Below are positions 42,049 through 51,324 of a stretch of DNA of 64,000 bases, in pieces. Position numbers and translations under genes: made by a program. Source of the stretch: Halobium salinum (lineage in GTDB: Archaea; Halobacteriota; Halobacteria; Halobacteriales; Haloferacaceae); assembly GCF_026586625.1 (NCBI RefSeq), contig NZ_JAODIW010000009.1, positions 1 through 64,000 of the forward strand. Direction: 5' to 3'. Position 1 is the first letter of the stretch. The number at the start of each line of letters is the position of its first letter. Below the pieces are notes generated by a model that was not told the DNA's origin, did no database searches, and saw only the letters and a program-made list of their open reading frames with translations.

Positions 42049-42058
42049 ATAACAAAGG
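42049..42058 (+). promoter_or_regulatory. ATAACAAAGC-type promoter element
   Basis: ATAACAAAGG, centred 38 bases before the start of the Thr/Pro-rich surface protein. Confidence 0.6.
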
Positions 42059-42091
42059 GTCTCGGGGGGGTAACTGTCCAGCGACCCGTAC

Positions 42092-43540
42092 ATGCACGAG
42101 AGGGGACCCAGATACGCCACAGTACTCGTCGCGTTACTCCTCGCCGTACCGGCTGCGATGCTGTTCGCCGCCCCGGCGGACCTGACCCGGGCGCAGGAGG
42201 CACCACCGAACGAGACGACGACGTCGACTCCGGACCCGACGGCGACGTCCACTGCAGAACCGACGGCGACGTCGACCCCGGAGCCGACGACGACGTCCAC
42301 CGAAGACCCGACAGCGACGTCGACTCCGGACCGGACAGCGACGTCCACTGCGGAGTCGGGGTCGGTGACGGCCACCGACCTCGATGACGAGGAAGGGGAC
42401 GAAGAGGACGAGGGCGGAGAAGACGGAGACGACCGAGAGGACGACGGGGACAGTGAGAACGGAGACGACGAAGCGGACGAGGAAGACGCCGGCGACGCTT
42501 CCGTCGCCTATTCACCACCGGGTGGGCAGACCCGACCGCTCCAGAGTTCCCCACCGACGTCGACATCGACGGCTTCGCCGACACCGACGTCGACTGCTTC
42601 GCCGACACCGACGTCGACTGCTTCGCCGACACCGTCGCCAACGCCGACCCCGACTCCGACATCGACGGCTTCGCCGACACCGTCGCCAACGCCGACCCCG
42701 ACTCCGACATCGACGGCTTCGCCGACGTCGACCGCTTCGCCGACCCCGACGTCGTCGCCGACACCCTCGCCGACGGCGACCCCGACTCCGTCGTCGACCA
42801 CTTCGTCGACGCCTTCGCCGACCCCGACGTCGACTGCTTCGCCGACACCGACAGCGTCACCGACAGCTTCGCCAACGTCGACAGCTTCGCCAACGTCGAC
42901 AGCTTCGCCAACGTCGACGACGACATCGACATCGACCGCCTCGCCGACTCCGACGGCGACGGACGACCGACAGCCCGACCGGTCCGGTGACGGAGGTGGC
43001 GGTGGTGGCGGTGGTGGTGCCGCTCCGGACGATGACGGCGGGTTCGGTATCACGGACGTCTCTGTCGCCGAGACCGAACTGACCGTCGGCGACGAACTCA
43101 GGGTCCGCGTGACGGCGGAGAACACCGACGTCGTCCGTCACAGCCGCCAGTTCGACCTGGCAGTCGGGGGCCGGACGCTCGCGTCCACCCGCGTCTCCGC
43201 CGACGCCGGCGAGGAGCGAACGTTCGTGCTCTCCGGGGTCGTCGAGACCACCGGCGAACAGACCCTCGCCGTCGGCGCACAGCGCCGGACCATCGTCGTC
43301 CGCTCGCCGTCGGCCACCTCGACGGCGGCGACCGCGACGGACGCGGCGTCGTCGGGAACGCCGTCCAGCGCGACCGCGACGACGGAGAACGGTACCGACG
43401 TCGCGGCGCAGGCCGAGGAGGAGTCCGCGGTGGAGACGGCACAAGGGTCGATTCAACAGTCCGTCCCGACGCTCGGGCTGGGGCTGTTGGTCCTCTTCGG
43501 ACTCGTCGCCGCCGCGACGTTCCTGTTCGACCGCCGCTGA
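42092..43540 (+). CDS. Thr/Pro/Ser-rich surface stalk protein with CARDB-like domain
   Basis: 482 residues. Signal peptide (about 1-34) is followed by Thr/Pro repeats, a strongly acidic block (about 94-135) and about 150 residues of TSTASPTPTS-type repeats, a likely O-glycosylated stalk. A Gly run then leads to an Ig-like domain (about 315-405, ITDVSVAETELTVGDELRV and ENTDVVRHSRQF) that corresponds to the last domain of the CARDB-repeat protein at 32.8 kb (SNTDVVPHTRAF). The C-terminus has a single membrane anchor (LGLGLLVLFGLVAAATFLF) and two Arg. Encoded just after an ATAACAAAGG element. Confidence 0.85.
   Translation: MHERGPRYATVLVALLLAVPAAMLFAAPADLTRAQEAPPNETTTSTPDPTATSTAEPTATSTPEPTTTSTEDPTATSTPDRTATSTAESGSVTATDLDDEEGDEEDEGGEDGDDREDDGDSENGDDEADEEDAGDASVAYSPPGGQTRPLQSSPPTSTSTASPTPTSTASPTPTSTASPTPSPTPTPTPTSTASPTPSPTPTPTPTSTASPTSTASPTPTSSPTPSPTATPTPSSTTSSTPSPTPTSTASPTPTASPTASPTSTASPTSTASPTSTTTSTSTASPTPTATDDRQPDRSGDGGGGGGGGGAAPDDDGGFGITDVSVAETELTVGDELRVRVTAENTDVVRHSRQFDLAVGGRTLASTRVSADAGEERTFVLSGVVETTGEQTLAVGAQRRTIVVRSPSATSTAATATDAASSGTPSSATATTENGTDVAAQAEEESAVETAQGSIQQSVPTLGLGLLVLFGLVAAATFLFDRR
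42560..42950. repeat. Short coding repeats in the stalk region
   Basis: CGACSTCGACTGCTTCGCCG-like units repeat every 12-30 bases over almost 400 bases and encode the Ser/Thr/Pro stalk. Array length is likely to vary between strains. Confidence 0.8.
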
Positions 43541-43637
43541 CCGTCCCGGGCGACACGCCGACGGGCGAACGCCGCATCGTCCGTCCCCTCCGGCCGTCGG
43601 CGGTCCGAGGTCGATTTTCGACCCGGAGTGCGAACCT

Positions 43638-43649
43638 CAACGTTTATGT
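43638..43649 (+). promoter_or_regulatory. Leaderless promoter of the zinc-finger gene
   Basis: AACGTTTATGTA centred about 29 bases before the ATG. Confidence 0.5.
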
Positions 43650-43673
43650 ATCGAAATCGGAACAGTACGGTCG

Positions 43674-43826
43674 ATGCCGCACTGTCTCAACTGCGAATCT
43701 TTCGTCACGCAGCGCTACGTCGCGGTGTTCGAGCCGGACGGGTTCGAGAATCCGCGCGTCTGCCCGAACTGCGAGGATATCATCCGCGACGGCAACGACG
43801 TCCGCAAAGCGCGGTCGACGCGCTGA
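43674..43826 (+). CDS. Small zinc-finger protein (DUF7563-like)
   Basis: 50 residues, MPHCLNCESF to KARSTR. Two knuckles, CLNC at 4-7 and CPNC at 30-33, form a four-Cys zinc site. The pattern, with a central EPDGFENPRVCPNCED and an end RKARSTR, fits a very small conserved haloarchaeal family (annotated DUF7563; from memory). The leaderless promoter and complete motif make it a real gene despite its size. Such micro zinc proteins are thought to be regulators or adaptors; the role here is unknown. It stands between surface genes. Confidence 0.85.
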   Translation: MPHCLNCESFVTQRYVAVFEPDGFENPRVCPNCEDIIRDGNDVRKARSTR

Positions 43827-44150
43827 GCCGCCCGCGGCTCCGTGAAGCGCCCCGACGCTCGCGTCGCCGATGTCGTCCTCCCGAGCGCTCCGGGGACGTA
43901 TCCTGGAGTGAGAACTATTTCGTCACGTAACGTGTTCTGACAGCCGCGCCATCGCGTCCATCGTGTTTTCGGTTCCCTCACGCGATGGCAGGTCCGGCCT
44001 CCGAGATGTTCGTGAGCGCACGTCCCCGGTGCGGCCGGGTCCGACCGCCGCGCTCGACGGGTCGGTGCGGTGGTGTCCGGCCACCTCGACGGCGGGGCGC
44101 CCGCGAGTGCGACGCGTCGACGACGTCGGCCGAGGCGGTTCCGGGACGGC
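43827..44150. other. Convergent intergenic region, nothing recognised
   Basis: About 320 bases between the zinc-finger gene and the end of the convergent phosphodiesterase gene. It contains an AT-rich patch (GAGAACTATTTCGTCACGTAACG, 43911-43933) but no gene. Confidence 0.45.
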
Positions 44151-45776
44151 CTACTCGAGGTAGCCCAGGTCGGCCAGCCGTTCCTCGACGGCGGCGTCGT
44201 CGGTCGCTTGCGCGGCGCGGGGTTCGTACTCGTCGTACTGTTTCGTCCCGACGTCGACGACGGGGGCGAGCGGGCGGCCGTCCATCGTCTCCGGGTACGC
44301 GATGCCGAACGTCGAGAGCACCGTCGAGGCCACGTCGTACAGGTGTGCGCCGGCGAGCGACGCGGTGGTGTCGACGCCCGGCCCGGTGAGCGAGACGATG
44401 CCGTCGAGCTTGTGGTTCCACGGCTCCATCGGCGTCGCCGAGAACGGCTCGTCGTGGAGCTGTGCGGAGAGCATCACGTCGAACTCGCGGGGGACGGTGA
44501 CGATGTCGACCGCGTCCTCGGCGTACGGACCGTCGAAGTAGTCCTCGCGCGGGCCCACCTCGTCGAAGACCGGGGTGCCGTCAGGCGCGGTGAGCGCGCG
44601 CAGGTCCTCGATGAGCTCCTGGCGGAGGGGTTCGTACTCCGCCTCGCTCACGACGCCGTTCGGCTCGCGGCCGTCGAGGTTGATGCGGACGCCACACTCG
44701 ATGCGGTCGCGCATGTACGCCTTCGAGTTCTGGAAGTCGACGCGCTCGCTGGCGGCGCGGACGAGCCCCGAGGGAGCGTGGGCGGCGACGACATCCGCGA
44801 GACCGACCCGTTTCAGCGCGCGGTGGATGCGCTGGCTCGTCAGGCCGACGGCGGCCCCGAGGGCGAGCGCACGCTCGGCCGGCGAGGGGCCGCCGTCGGC
44901 GCCGTCGTCCTCGGTCTTTCCGGACTTCCCGTTCTTCAGGGAGTCGTCGGCGATGGTCGACCAGGTCGGCATCCCCTCGCCACCCTTCGCGGTCTCGACG
45001 TAGCCGCGCTCTCGGAGGTAGTCGTTCATCCGGAACTCGTACCCCTCGTACTCGCCCATCCCGTGGTCCGAGACGATCATCACCGTCTCGGGCTCGCACT
45101 CCTCGAGCACCTTTCCGACCTGCTCATCGACGGCCTCGTAGACGGCGGCGACGACCTCGTCCTGGCCCGGGCACTCGTGGAAGACGGTGTCGGTCTGTTG
45201 GAACTGCAGGAAGCCGAAGTCGGGGTCGCGGGTGTCGGCGAGATAGCGGAACGCCTCCCCGCGCATCCGAATCAGCTCGCGGTAGGCGTCGACGTACCCC
45301 TGTGGGGTCTCCTCGTGGTCGCGGGCGTACACCCGATAGTCGCCGATGGCCTCGCGCACCTCGTCGAGGAGGTCGGCGGGATGGCAGTCGGGGTCCTCCG
45401 GGGCGGTGTAGCCGGGGATAATCGCGCCGGCGACGGCGGGCGGCGGGCTCGTCACCGGGGCGTTGACGACGACGCTCGACTTCCCGTGCTCGTCGAGAAT
45501 CTCCCAGAGCGTCCGCTCGCGCACGTCGGTGGCGTTCACCACGTCCCAGTCGTAGCCGTCGAACTTCAGGAAGCTGAACACGCCGTGCTTGCCGGGGTTG
45601 ACACCGGTGTACAGCGAGGGCCAGGCGCTCGGGGTCCACGGCGGAATCTGTGACTCCAGCGGGCCGGACACCCCGTCGTCGAGCAGACGCTCGATGTTGG
45701 GGAGCCGGCCCTCCTCGATCAGCGGCTCGAGGACCGACTCGCACGCCGCGTCGAGACCGAGTAACAGCGTCTCCAT
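44151..45776 (-). CDS. Alkaline-phosphatase-superfamily phosphodiesterase/nucleotide pyrophosphatase-like enzyme
   Basis: 541 residues from METLLLGLDA. It is cytoplasmic by sequence (no signal peptide). The family fold is shown by LLLGLDAA (metal Asp), PPWTPSAWPSLYTG (catalytic Thr/Ser region), NPGKHGVFSF, DTVFHECPG and IVSDHGMG. C-terminal SEYEPLRQEL- and DGRPLAP-type motifs follow. A CATAACAAAGG element is centred 29 bases before the ATG. A paralogue lies at 49.6-51.3 kb with the same end (ERLADLGY). Such enzymes in archaeal glycan loci probably cleave or transfer a phosphodiester such as a sugar-phosphate or nucleotide-sugar; the substrate is unknown. Confidence 0.85.
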   Translation of the reverse strand: METLLLGLDAACESVLEPLIEEGRLPNIERLLDDGVSGPLESQIPPWTPSAWPSLYTGVNPGKHGVFSFLKFDGYDWDVVNATDVRERTLWEILDEHGKSSVVVNAPVTSPPPAVAGAIIPGYTAPEDPDCHPADLLDEVREAIGDYRVYARDHEETPQGYVDAYRELIRMRGEAFRYLADTRDPDFGFLQFQQTDTVFHECPGQDEVVAAVYEAVDEQVGKVLEECEPETVMIVSDHGMGEYEGYEFRMNDYLRERGYVETAKGGEGMPTWSTIADDSLKNGKSGKTEDDGADGGPSPAERALALGAAVGLTSQRIHRALKRVGLADVVAAHAPSGLVRAASERVDFQNSKAYMRDRIECGVRINLDGREPNGVVSEAEYEPLRQELIEDLRALTAPDGTPVFDEVGPREDYFDGPYAEDAVDIVTVPREFDVMLSAQLHDEPFSATPMEPWNHKLDGIVSLTGPGVDTTASLAGAHLYDVASTVLSTFGIAYPETMDGRPLAPVVDVGTKQYDEYEPRAAQATDDAAVEERLADLGYLE

Positions 45777-45799
45777 AGATGGGGTGACGGCGACGCCAC

Positions 45800-45810
45800 C
45801 CTTTGTTATG
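45800..45810 (-). promoter_or_regulatory. ATAACAAAGC-type promoter element at TATA position
   Basis: CATAACAAAGG on the minus strand centred 29 bases before the phosphodiesterase start, with no other TATA-like sequence near. Confidence 0.7.
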
Positions 45811-45922
45811 GACCGATATCCGGCGACGCGCCGCTCGTCGGGGCCGAGCGTCGGCGGGACCCGCCGCCCTGAACTTTCCGCCGAAGTCGGGTGTAGCACC
45901 GACATACGGGCCGAAACCGCCG

Positions 45923-45933
45923 AATAACAAAGC
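45923..45933 (+). promoter_or_regulatory. ATAACAAAGC-type promoter element
   Basis: AATAACAAAGC on the plus strand facing wecB. With the minus-strand element 115 bases to the left it forms a divergent promoter pair. The wecB leader would be about 60 bases. Confidence 0.65.
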
Positions 45934-46014
45934 CCGAACCCGACCCAGACGAGGTAAGGAGACGTCGACACCCATGATACAGACGCACACGGATACGGCG
46001 GCGGAGGACGGTCG

Positions 46015-47079
46015 ATGAAGGTCCTGTCGGTCGTCGGTGCCCGACCACAGTTCATCAAGGCGTTCCCCGTCTCGCGAGCGCTCGCGGACGCGGGCCACGA
46101 GGAGGTGCTCGTCCACACCGGGCAGCACTACGACGAGGAGATGTCCGACGTGTTCTTCGAGGAACTCGGCATCCCCGAACCGGCGTACAACCTCGGCGTC
46201 GGCTCGGACGGCCACGTTCAGCAGACCGCCCGGATGATGACGGGGCTCGCCGACCTCGTCGAGGAGGAAGAGCCCGATTGCCTGCTCGTCTACGGCGACA
46301 CCAACTCCACGCTCGCGGGCGCACTCGTCGCCGTCCAGACGAACCGCGGGCTCGTCCACGTCGAGGCCGGCCTGCGCTCGGGCAACCGCGACATGCCCGA
46401 GGAGACCAACCGGATTCTCACCGACCACGTCTCGGACGTGCTCTGTGCCCCGACCGCGGAGGCCGTCCGCAACCTCGAAGCGGAGGGGCTGGAGGAGCGA
46501 ACCGTCAACACGGGCGACGTGATGTACGACGCGGCGCTGTGGGCGCGCGACCAGGCACGCGAGCACTCCGACGTGCTCGACCGGCTCGAACTCGACGACG
46601 GCGGGTACGTGCTCGCGACCGTCCACCGGGCCGCGAACACCGACGACCCCGCCCGCCTCGAGGCCATCCTCGAAGGGCTCGCCTCCGTCGACGAGCCGGT
46701 CGTCCTCCCGGCCCACCCCCGGACGAAGTCCCGGCTGGAGGAGTACGACCTCTGGGACCTCGCCACGGAGTACCTCCGGGTCGTCGAACCCGTCGGTTAC
46801 CTCGACTTCGTCCGCCTGCTCGACGGCGCCGACCGCGTGGCCACCGACTCCGGCGGCGTCCAGAAGGAGGCGTTCTTCCTGCGGACGCCCTGCGTGACCC
46901 TCCGCGAGGAGACCGAGTGGGTCGAGACCGTCGAGGCCGGCGGCAACGTCCTCGTGGGTGCCGACACCGAGGCGATCGAGGCGGCCCTCGCACGCACCGA
47001 CTGGTCGTACGGCGGGGGGGAGCCCTACGGCGACGGCAACGCCGCGGCGGCAGTCGCGGACTCGCTGTCCCGGCTGTAG
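46015..47079 (+). CDS. wecB: UDP-N-acetylglucosamine 2-epimerase (non-hydrolysing)
   Basis: 354 residues. It converts UDP-GlcNAc to UDP-ManNAc. Conserved motifs are VVGARPQFIK (6-15), TGQHYD, YGDTNST, HVEAGLRSG, PEETNR, TVHRAANT and DSGGVQKEA. Length matches the family. It is the first gene of a plus-strand series (deacetylase, GT4) and divergent from the phosphodiesterase. It takes GlmS-derived UDP-GlcNAc towards ManNAc or ManNAcA-containing glycans; no ManNAc dehydrogenase is seen in the window. Confidence 0.95.
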   Translation: MKVLSVVGARPQFIKAFPVSRALADAGHEEVLVHTGQHYDEEMSDVFFEELGIPEPAYNLGVGSDGHVQQTARMMTGLADLVEEEEPDCLLVYGDTNSTLAGALVAVQTNRGLVHVEAGLRSGNRDMPEETNRILTDHVSDVLCAPTAEAVRNLEAEGLEERTVNTGDVMYDAALWARDQAREHSDVLDRLELDDGGYVLATVHRAANTDDPARLEAILEGLASVDEPVVLPAHPRTKSRLEEYDLWDLATEYLRVVEPVGYLDFVRLLDGADRVATDSGGVQKEAFFLRTPCVTLREETEWVETVEAGGNVLVGADTEAIEAALARTDWSYGGGEPYGDGNAAAAVADSLSRL

Positions 47080-47148
47080 CCGGTCCCTGTCCGGCACGAA
47101 TTGCGAAATTTCCCTTCCGGGCGACCGTTTCGGTGCGGTGATGGTGGG

Positions 47149-47160
47149 GCATAACAATGG
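47149..47160 (+). promoter_or_regulatory. ATAACAATGC-type promoter element
   Basis: GCATAACAATGG between wecB and the deacetylase gene, about 118 bases before the chosen start codon. Confidence 0.45.
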
Positions 47161-47272
47161 CCTCCTCATCCGTACGTCGAAGTCAGCGGGGAGACGACGT
47201 GCCCGCCCCGAGGGTCCCTCCGGACGTACCGACGCGGGTCCCGGCGCGCGTCGTCACCCAGACCACGAAACC

Positions 47273-48175
47273 ATGTTCGACGACTACGACTTCGCGCTCT
47301 GTCTCACCCACGACGTCGACCGCGTCCGGAAGACGTTTCAGGGGCCGTACTACGCCCTGAAGCAGCCGGAACGGCGGGGGTACCACCTCCGTACGTCGCT
47401 CCCGGACCGGAACCCATATTGGCAGTTCGAGCGCATCATGGAACTCGAGGACGACCTCGGTGTCCGGTCGTCATTTTACTTCCTCCAGGAGCGGGAGCTG
47501 CTCCGTGAGATGGCCCCGAAAGAGTGGCTCACCCCCCGGAACTGGATGCTCCACCGGGGCATCTACGACGTCCGCGAACCGGCGATCGCCGAGGTCATCC
47601 GCGACCTCGACGCCGGCGGCTGGGAGGTCGGCCTCCACGGCTCGTACGGTTCGTACGACGACCGCGAGCGACTCGCCCACGAGAAGGCCGTCCTCGAGGA
47701 CGTGCTCGGTCACCCCGTTCGCGGAATCCGTCAGCACCACCTTAACCTCACGGAGCCGCCGACGAGGACCTGGGAACATCACGCCGCGCTCGGCTTCGAG
47801 TACGACGCCAGCCTCGGCTCCAGCCGGACGTACGGGTTCGGAAACGGGTACGGACCCCTCCACCCGTTCGACGACGAGTTCACCGTCTTCCCGCTCACGC
47901 TCATGGAGGTCGCGATGCCGACCCCCGGCGACGAGCCCGAAGCCGCTTGGGCGGCCTGCGAGTCGTTGCTGCACGAGGCCCGCGACAACGGTGCCGTGAT
48001 GACGGTGCTCTGGCACCCCCGGTACTTCAGCGAGCGCGACTTCCCCGGCTACGCCGACATGTACCGCCGGCTCATCGAACGGGCCCAGGAACTGAACGCG
48101 TGGGTCGGCCCCCTCGAGGAGGCGTACGACGCTCTCGCCGCACAGCCGGACGCCCTCGCACTCGCCGACGACTGA
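47273..48175 (+). CDS. Polysaccharide deacetylase family protein
   Basis: 300 residues from MFDDYDFALC. The NodB-like fold is shown by LCLTHDVDRV (first metal Asp), EVGLHGSYGS (His motif) and a C-terminal VLWHPRYFSE. This THDVD / GLHGSY pattern belongs to a deacetylase subfamily common in bacterial and archaeal exopolysaccharide and O-antigen loci. No signal peptide, so it acts in the cytoplasm or at the membrane on a nucleotide- or lipid-linked sugar. The upstream frame extension lacks conserved character. It is followed 160 bases later by a GT4 gene. Confidence 0.85.
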   Translation: MFDDYDFALCLTHDVDRVRKTFQGPYYALKQPERRGYHLRTSLPDRNPYWQFERIMELEDDLGVRSSFYFLQERELLREMAPKEWLTPRNWMLHRGIYDVREPAIAEVIRDLDAGGWEVGLHGSYGSYDDRERLAHEKAVLEDVLGHPVRGIRQHHLNLTEPPTRTWEHHAALGFEYDASLGSSRTYGFGNGYGPLHPFDDEFTVFPLTLMEVAMPTPGDEPEAAWAACESLLHEARDNGAVMTVLWHPRYFSERDFPGYADMYRRLIERAQELNAWVGPLEEAYDALAAQPDALALADD

Positions 48176-48337
48176 TTCGAACTCGCCGCAGTCACCCCGG
48201 GTGTGTCGCCACCGACACCCCGGATGTGTCGACGCTGCCACCCCGAGCGCGCCGTCGGTCGGGCTCTCCATTCTCCCTCGAGGTTCCCCGAGAACCGCCG
48301 ATTAGGCCTCGTAACGGGCGGTAGGCGCGGAATTACA

Positions 48338-49348
48338 ATGGGAACGCCTGCGGAATCGACGGTCGATTGGATGCGCGTACTGAACCTCACGTCGAACCGG
48401 ATGGCCCGGTTCTACGTCCAGCAAGTGGACGTCCTCGAACGACTCGGTGTCGACCAGACGACGCTGAGTCCGCCGGGCAGCGAGCACATACAGATGGACA
48501 GCGACGAGGCGCGGTCGCCGCTCGACTACGCGCGTTTCGTCCCGGAGGTGCTCGCCCATCTCGACGACGACTACGACCTGATCCACGCGAACTACGGACT
48601 CAGCGTGCCGCCGGCGCTGCTGCAGTCGAAGCTTCCGGTCGTCCTCTCGCTGTGGGGGTCGGACCTCATGGGCGAGTACGGCTGGCTCTGTAAGCGGCTC
48701 GCGAAGCGCTGTGACGCCGTCATCGTCATGTCGCAGGATATGGCGGACCAGCTTCCCTGTGACTCCTACGTCATCCCCCACGGCGTCAACTTCGACCGCT
48801 TCCGCCCGATTCCGCGCGAGGAGGCCCTCGAGACCGCCGGCTGGGACCCGGACGCCAAGAACGTCCTCTTCCCGTACCCGCCGAACCGCGAGGTGAAAGA
48901 CTTCCCCAAGGCCGAGCGTGTCGTCGAGGCGGTCGACGACCTCCTCGACGAACCGGTCGAGATTCGGACGCTGTCGGGTGTCGCCCACGAGGACATGCCG
49001 TACTACTACAACGCGGCAGACGCGATGCTGATGACCTCGGTTCACGAGGGGTCGCCCAACTCGGTGAAGGAGGCGCTCGCCTGCAACACGCCCGTCGTCT
49101 CGGTCGACGTGGGCGACGTCCGCGAACGTCTCAGCGGCGTCGGCAACGCGGCGGTCTGTGACGCCGAAGCGGAGCTCGTCAGCCAGCTCGCGACGGTCCT
49201 CCGGAGCGGCGAGCGTTCGAACGGTCGAGAGGTGGTCCGCGAGCTGAGCCTCGAACACATGGGCCAGCGCATCCTCGATGTGTACGAGCAGGTTCTTGAC
49301 CTCCCACGAAAAGACGCAGACCTCAACCGTCGAGTTAGCATCGTCTGA
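48338..49348 (+). CDS. Glycosyltransferase family 4 protein
   Basis: 336 residues from MGTPAESTVD (a Met at MRVLNLTSN, 11 codons later, is an alternative). GT-B fold: N-terminal domain with YDLIHANYGLS and LWGSDLMGEY, then YVIPHGVNFDRF at the linker, and the donor domain with SVHEGSPNSVKEALACNTPVV, the EX7E motif. Length is that of a compact GT4. It transfers a sugar from a nucleotide donor on the cytoplasmic side of the membrane; donor and acceptor unknown. It closes the short series wecB-deacetylase-GT4. Confidence 0.9.
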   Translation: MGTPAESTVDWMRVLNLTSNRMARFYVQQVDVLERLGVDQTTLSPPGSEHIQMDSDEARSPLDYARFVPEVLAHLDDDYDLIHANYGLSVPPALLQSKLPVVLSLWGSDLMGEYGWLCKRLAKRCDAVIVMSQDMADQLPCDSYVIPHGVNFDRFRPIPREEALETAGWDPDAKNVLFPYPPNREVKDFPKAERVVEAVDDLLDEPVEIRTLSGVAHEDMPYYYNAADAMLMTSVHEGSPNSVKEALACNTPVVSVDVGDVRERLSGVGNAAVCDAEAELVSQLATVLRSGERSNGREVVRELSLEHMGQRILDVYEQVLDLPRKDADLNRRVSIV

Positions 49349-49567
49349 AGACGGATTCTTTCCCGGTATTCCCGTTACTGCTTTCGGTTCCGACCTCTCT
49401 TGACTCTCTTCATGATGTCACCAGTACGTTTCGAGCTCCGGTTGCTCACCGAAGCCGAGACTCAAAACTAGCCTTGCCAACCCTTTACCGACCGACGACC
49501 CACCGACATACCAGCTCGTAGCGGCCTCACGACACGAATTATTGGGAAGCGTACCGGAAGCGTCCGA

Positions 49568-49577
49568 TTAACAAAGC
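49568..49577 (+). promoter_or_regulatory. ATAACAAAGC-type promoter element
   Basis: TTAACAAAGC, centred about 40 bases before the start of the second phosphodiesterase. Confidence 0.55.
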
Positions 49578-49611
49578 AATATCCGAACACCTATTGGAAC
49601 CGAAGAAATTC

Positions 49612-51324
49612 ATGACCCGAGACCAAGAATCACGTGACGACGCAAGGACTTCACCGTCTTCTGCCGGCGGCGAGGGCCCAGTGAAGACCGTTATTGTCGG
49701 CTTCGACGCGCTCGATTTCCGCTATCTCGACGCGTTTTCAGACGAGCTTCCGAACTTCACCGAACTGCGTGGGGAAGGGGTCGAAGCTCCGCTGGAGTCC
49801 TCATTCCCCCCTTGGACTGGTAGCGCGTGGCCGTCGATGTACACTGGCGTCGACCCGAGTAGACACGGTGTCTACTCGTTTTTCAATCATGGCGGCACCT
49901 ACCCTGATGAGGCGACACTGATTACGCGTAACGATGTCCGGGCCCCCGCACTCTGGAACTATCTCTCTGACCGCGGTGAGGAATCTGTCGTCCTGAACGT
50001 TCCAGTGACGCACCCCGCGGAGTCGTTTGAGGGCGTCCTCTTTCCGGGGTATCTCGCGTCTGAGAACGAGGCGAGTTTTCCACCCGAAGCCCGCGGTGAC
50101 CTCGATAGAGCTCTCGGCGAGCCGTATCGCATCTACGCCGAGCACGAGACCTCGAAGGACCTCGAAAAGAAGGTAGACAGCTACGTAAGTCTGGTTAAGC
50201 AGCGTGGTCGGGCAGCGGCGAACGTCCTTGGAGAGTACGACTGGAGTGTCGCGTTCGTTCAGTTCCAGAAGACCGACACGGTGTTCCACAGCTCCCCTAA
50301 CGAGATGGATCACCGGCGCGTCTACCGTGCTGCGGACGACGCTCTCGGTGCAATCCGCTCGACTGTCGGAGACGACGTGAACGTCATCGTTTGTTCGGAC
50401 CATGGGATGCGCCCCCTTGACGGACACCAAATCTATCTCAATGAAATCCTCGCACGCGAGGGGTTCGTTGAGATGACCGCGAGTACAAGCGGCGCTTCGC
50501 TCCCGGACGCAAAGTCACGATTGGTTGATGGTGAGGAACCAGACGCTAAGGATAACTCCACCAAGGAGTCGGGACTGCCCGAGCGGGCCGCTTCGGCCCT
50601 GGTTGCCGGTCTCAACGCTGTTAATCTCTCCCCGGGTAAACTCTACGTAACGTCGCAGCGACTGGGGGTCGACTCCCTCGTCGACCGGTTCGTACCGCAA
50701 TCGGTCGTCGACTCAGCTGACCGGGGCGTCGACTGGCGGAGGTCAGTTGCGTACTGTTGTTCGGGGTCGGAACTCGGTGTCCGGATCAATCTGCAGGACC
50801 GAGAACCAGACGGTGTCGTTTCGAAGAGTGAATACGAATCTGTTCGGGACGATTTGATCGAACTTCTCCAAGGGCTCGAAACCCCCGATGGCGACCCAGT
50901 ATTTGAGTGGGTCGCCCGCCGCGAAGAGGTATACGACGGACCTTACACCAACGGCGCCGCAGACGTGCTGTTCATGCCGAAAGACATGAATAACGTCATC
51001 ATGACTCGCACCATCGGAACAACGTTTTCGGACACTGCCGCGTACGGACACGATGTCACCGGAGCGTTTATCGCGAGTGGCCCGGCCTTCGAAGGCGTTG
51101 CACTTGATTCGCTCTCGCTGCTTGATGTCGCACCGATAGCGCTCGCAGCGGCGGGTCACCCGGTTCCGACCTCGATGACTGGAAGTGTCCCCGACGGACT
51201 ACTCAGCTATCCGGTTAAGCGGGAGAAGTACGGATCCGTTTCGTACGGTTCCGATTCGGATGTCTCGCCGTCCGACGACACCGACGCCGTCGAAGATCGT
51301 CTGGCGGACCTAGGATATATCTGA
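49612..51324 (+). CDS. Alkaline-phosphatase-superfamily phosphodiesterase-like enzyme (second copy)
   Basis: 570 residues from MTRDQESRDD. After a hydrophilic start, the catalytic part begins VIVGFDALDFRYLDAF, with PPWTGSAWPSMYTG, DPSRHGVYSFF, DTVFHSSPN and VCSDHGMR. It is clearly a paralogue of the 44.2-45.8 kb enzyme, with the same ending (EDRLADLGY). Codon use is less GC-rich than in the left part of the island (for example AGTACAAGCGGCGC), suggesting separate acquisition. Its likely role is in phosphodiester chemistry of a surface polymer. A TTG start six codons upstream is possible. Confidence 0.85.
   Translation: MTRDQESRDDARTSPSSAGGEGPVKTVIVGFDALDFRYLDAFSDELPNFTELRGEGVEAPLESSFPPWTGSAWPSMYTGVDPSRHGVYSFFNHGGTYPDEATLITRNDVRAPALWNYLSDRGEESVVLNVPVTHPAESFEGVLFPGYLASENEASFPPEARGDLDRALGEPYRIYAEHETSKDLEKKVDSYVSLVKQRGRAAANVLGEYDWSVAFVQFQKTDTVFHSSPNEMDHRRVYRAADDALGAIRSTVGDDVNVIVCSDHGMRPLDGHQIYLNEILAREGFVEMTASTSGASLPDAKSRLVDGEEPDAKDNSTKESGLPERAASALVAGLNAVNLSPGKLYVTSQRLGVDSLVDRFVPQSVVDSADRGVDWRRSVAYCCSGSELGVRINLQDREPDGVVSKSEYESVRDDLIELLQGLETPDGDPVFEWVARREEVYDGPYTNGAADVLFMPKDMNNVIMTRTIGTTFSDTAAYGHDVTGAFIASGPAFEGVALDSLSLLDVAPIALAAAGHPVPTSMTGSVPDGLLSYPVKREKYGSVSYGSDSDVSPSDDTDAVEDRLADLGYI

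Noticed and set aside
44070-44095. GCGGTGGTGTCCGG, a partial match to the origin repeat
   Set aside because: Only the G-rich half fits and the GAACAGCGGAC core is missing.
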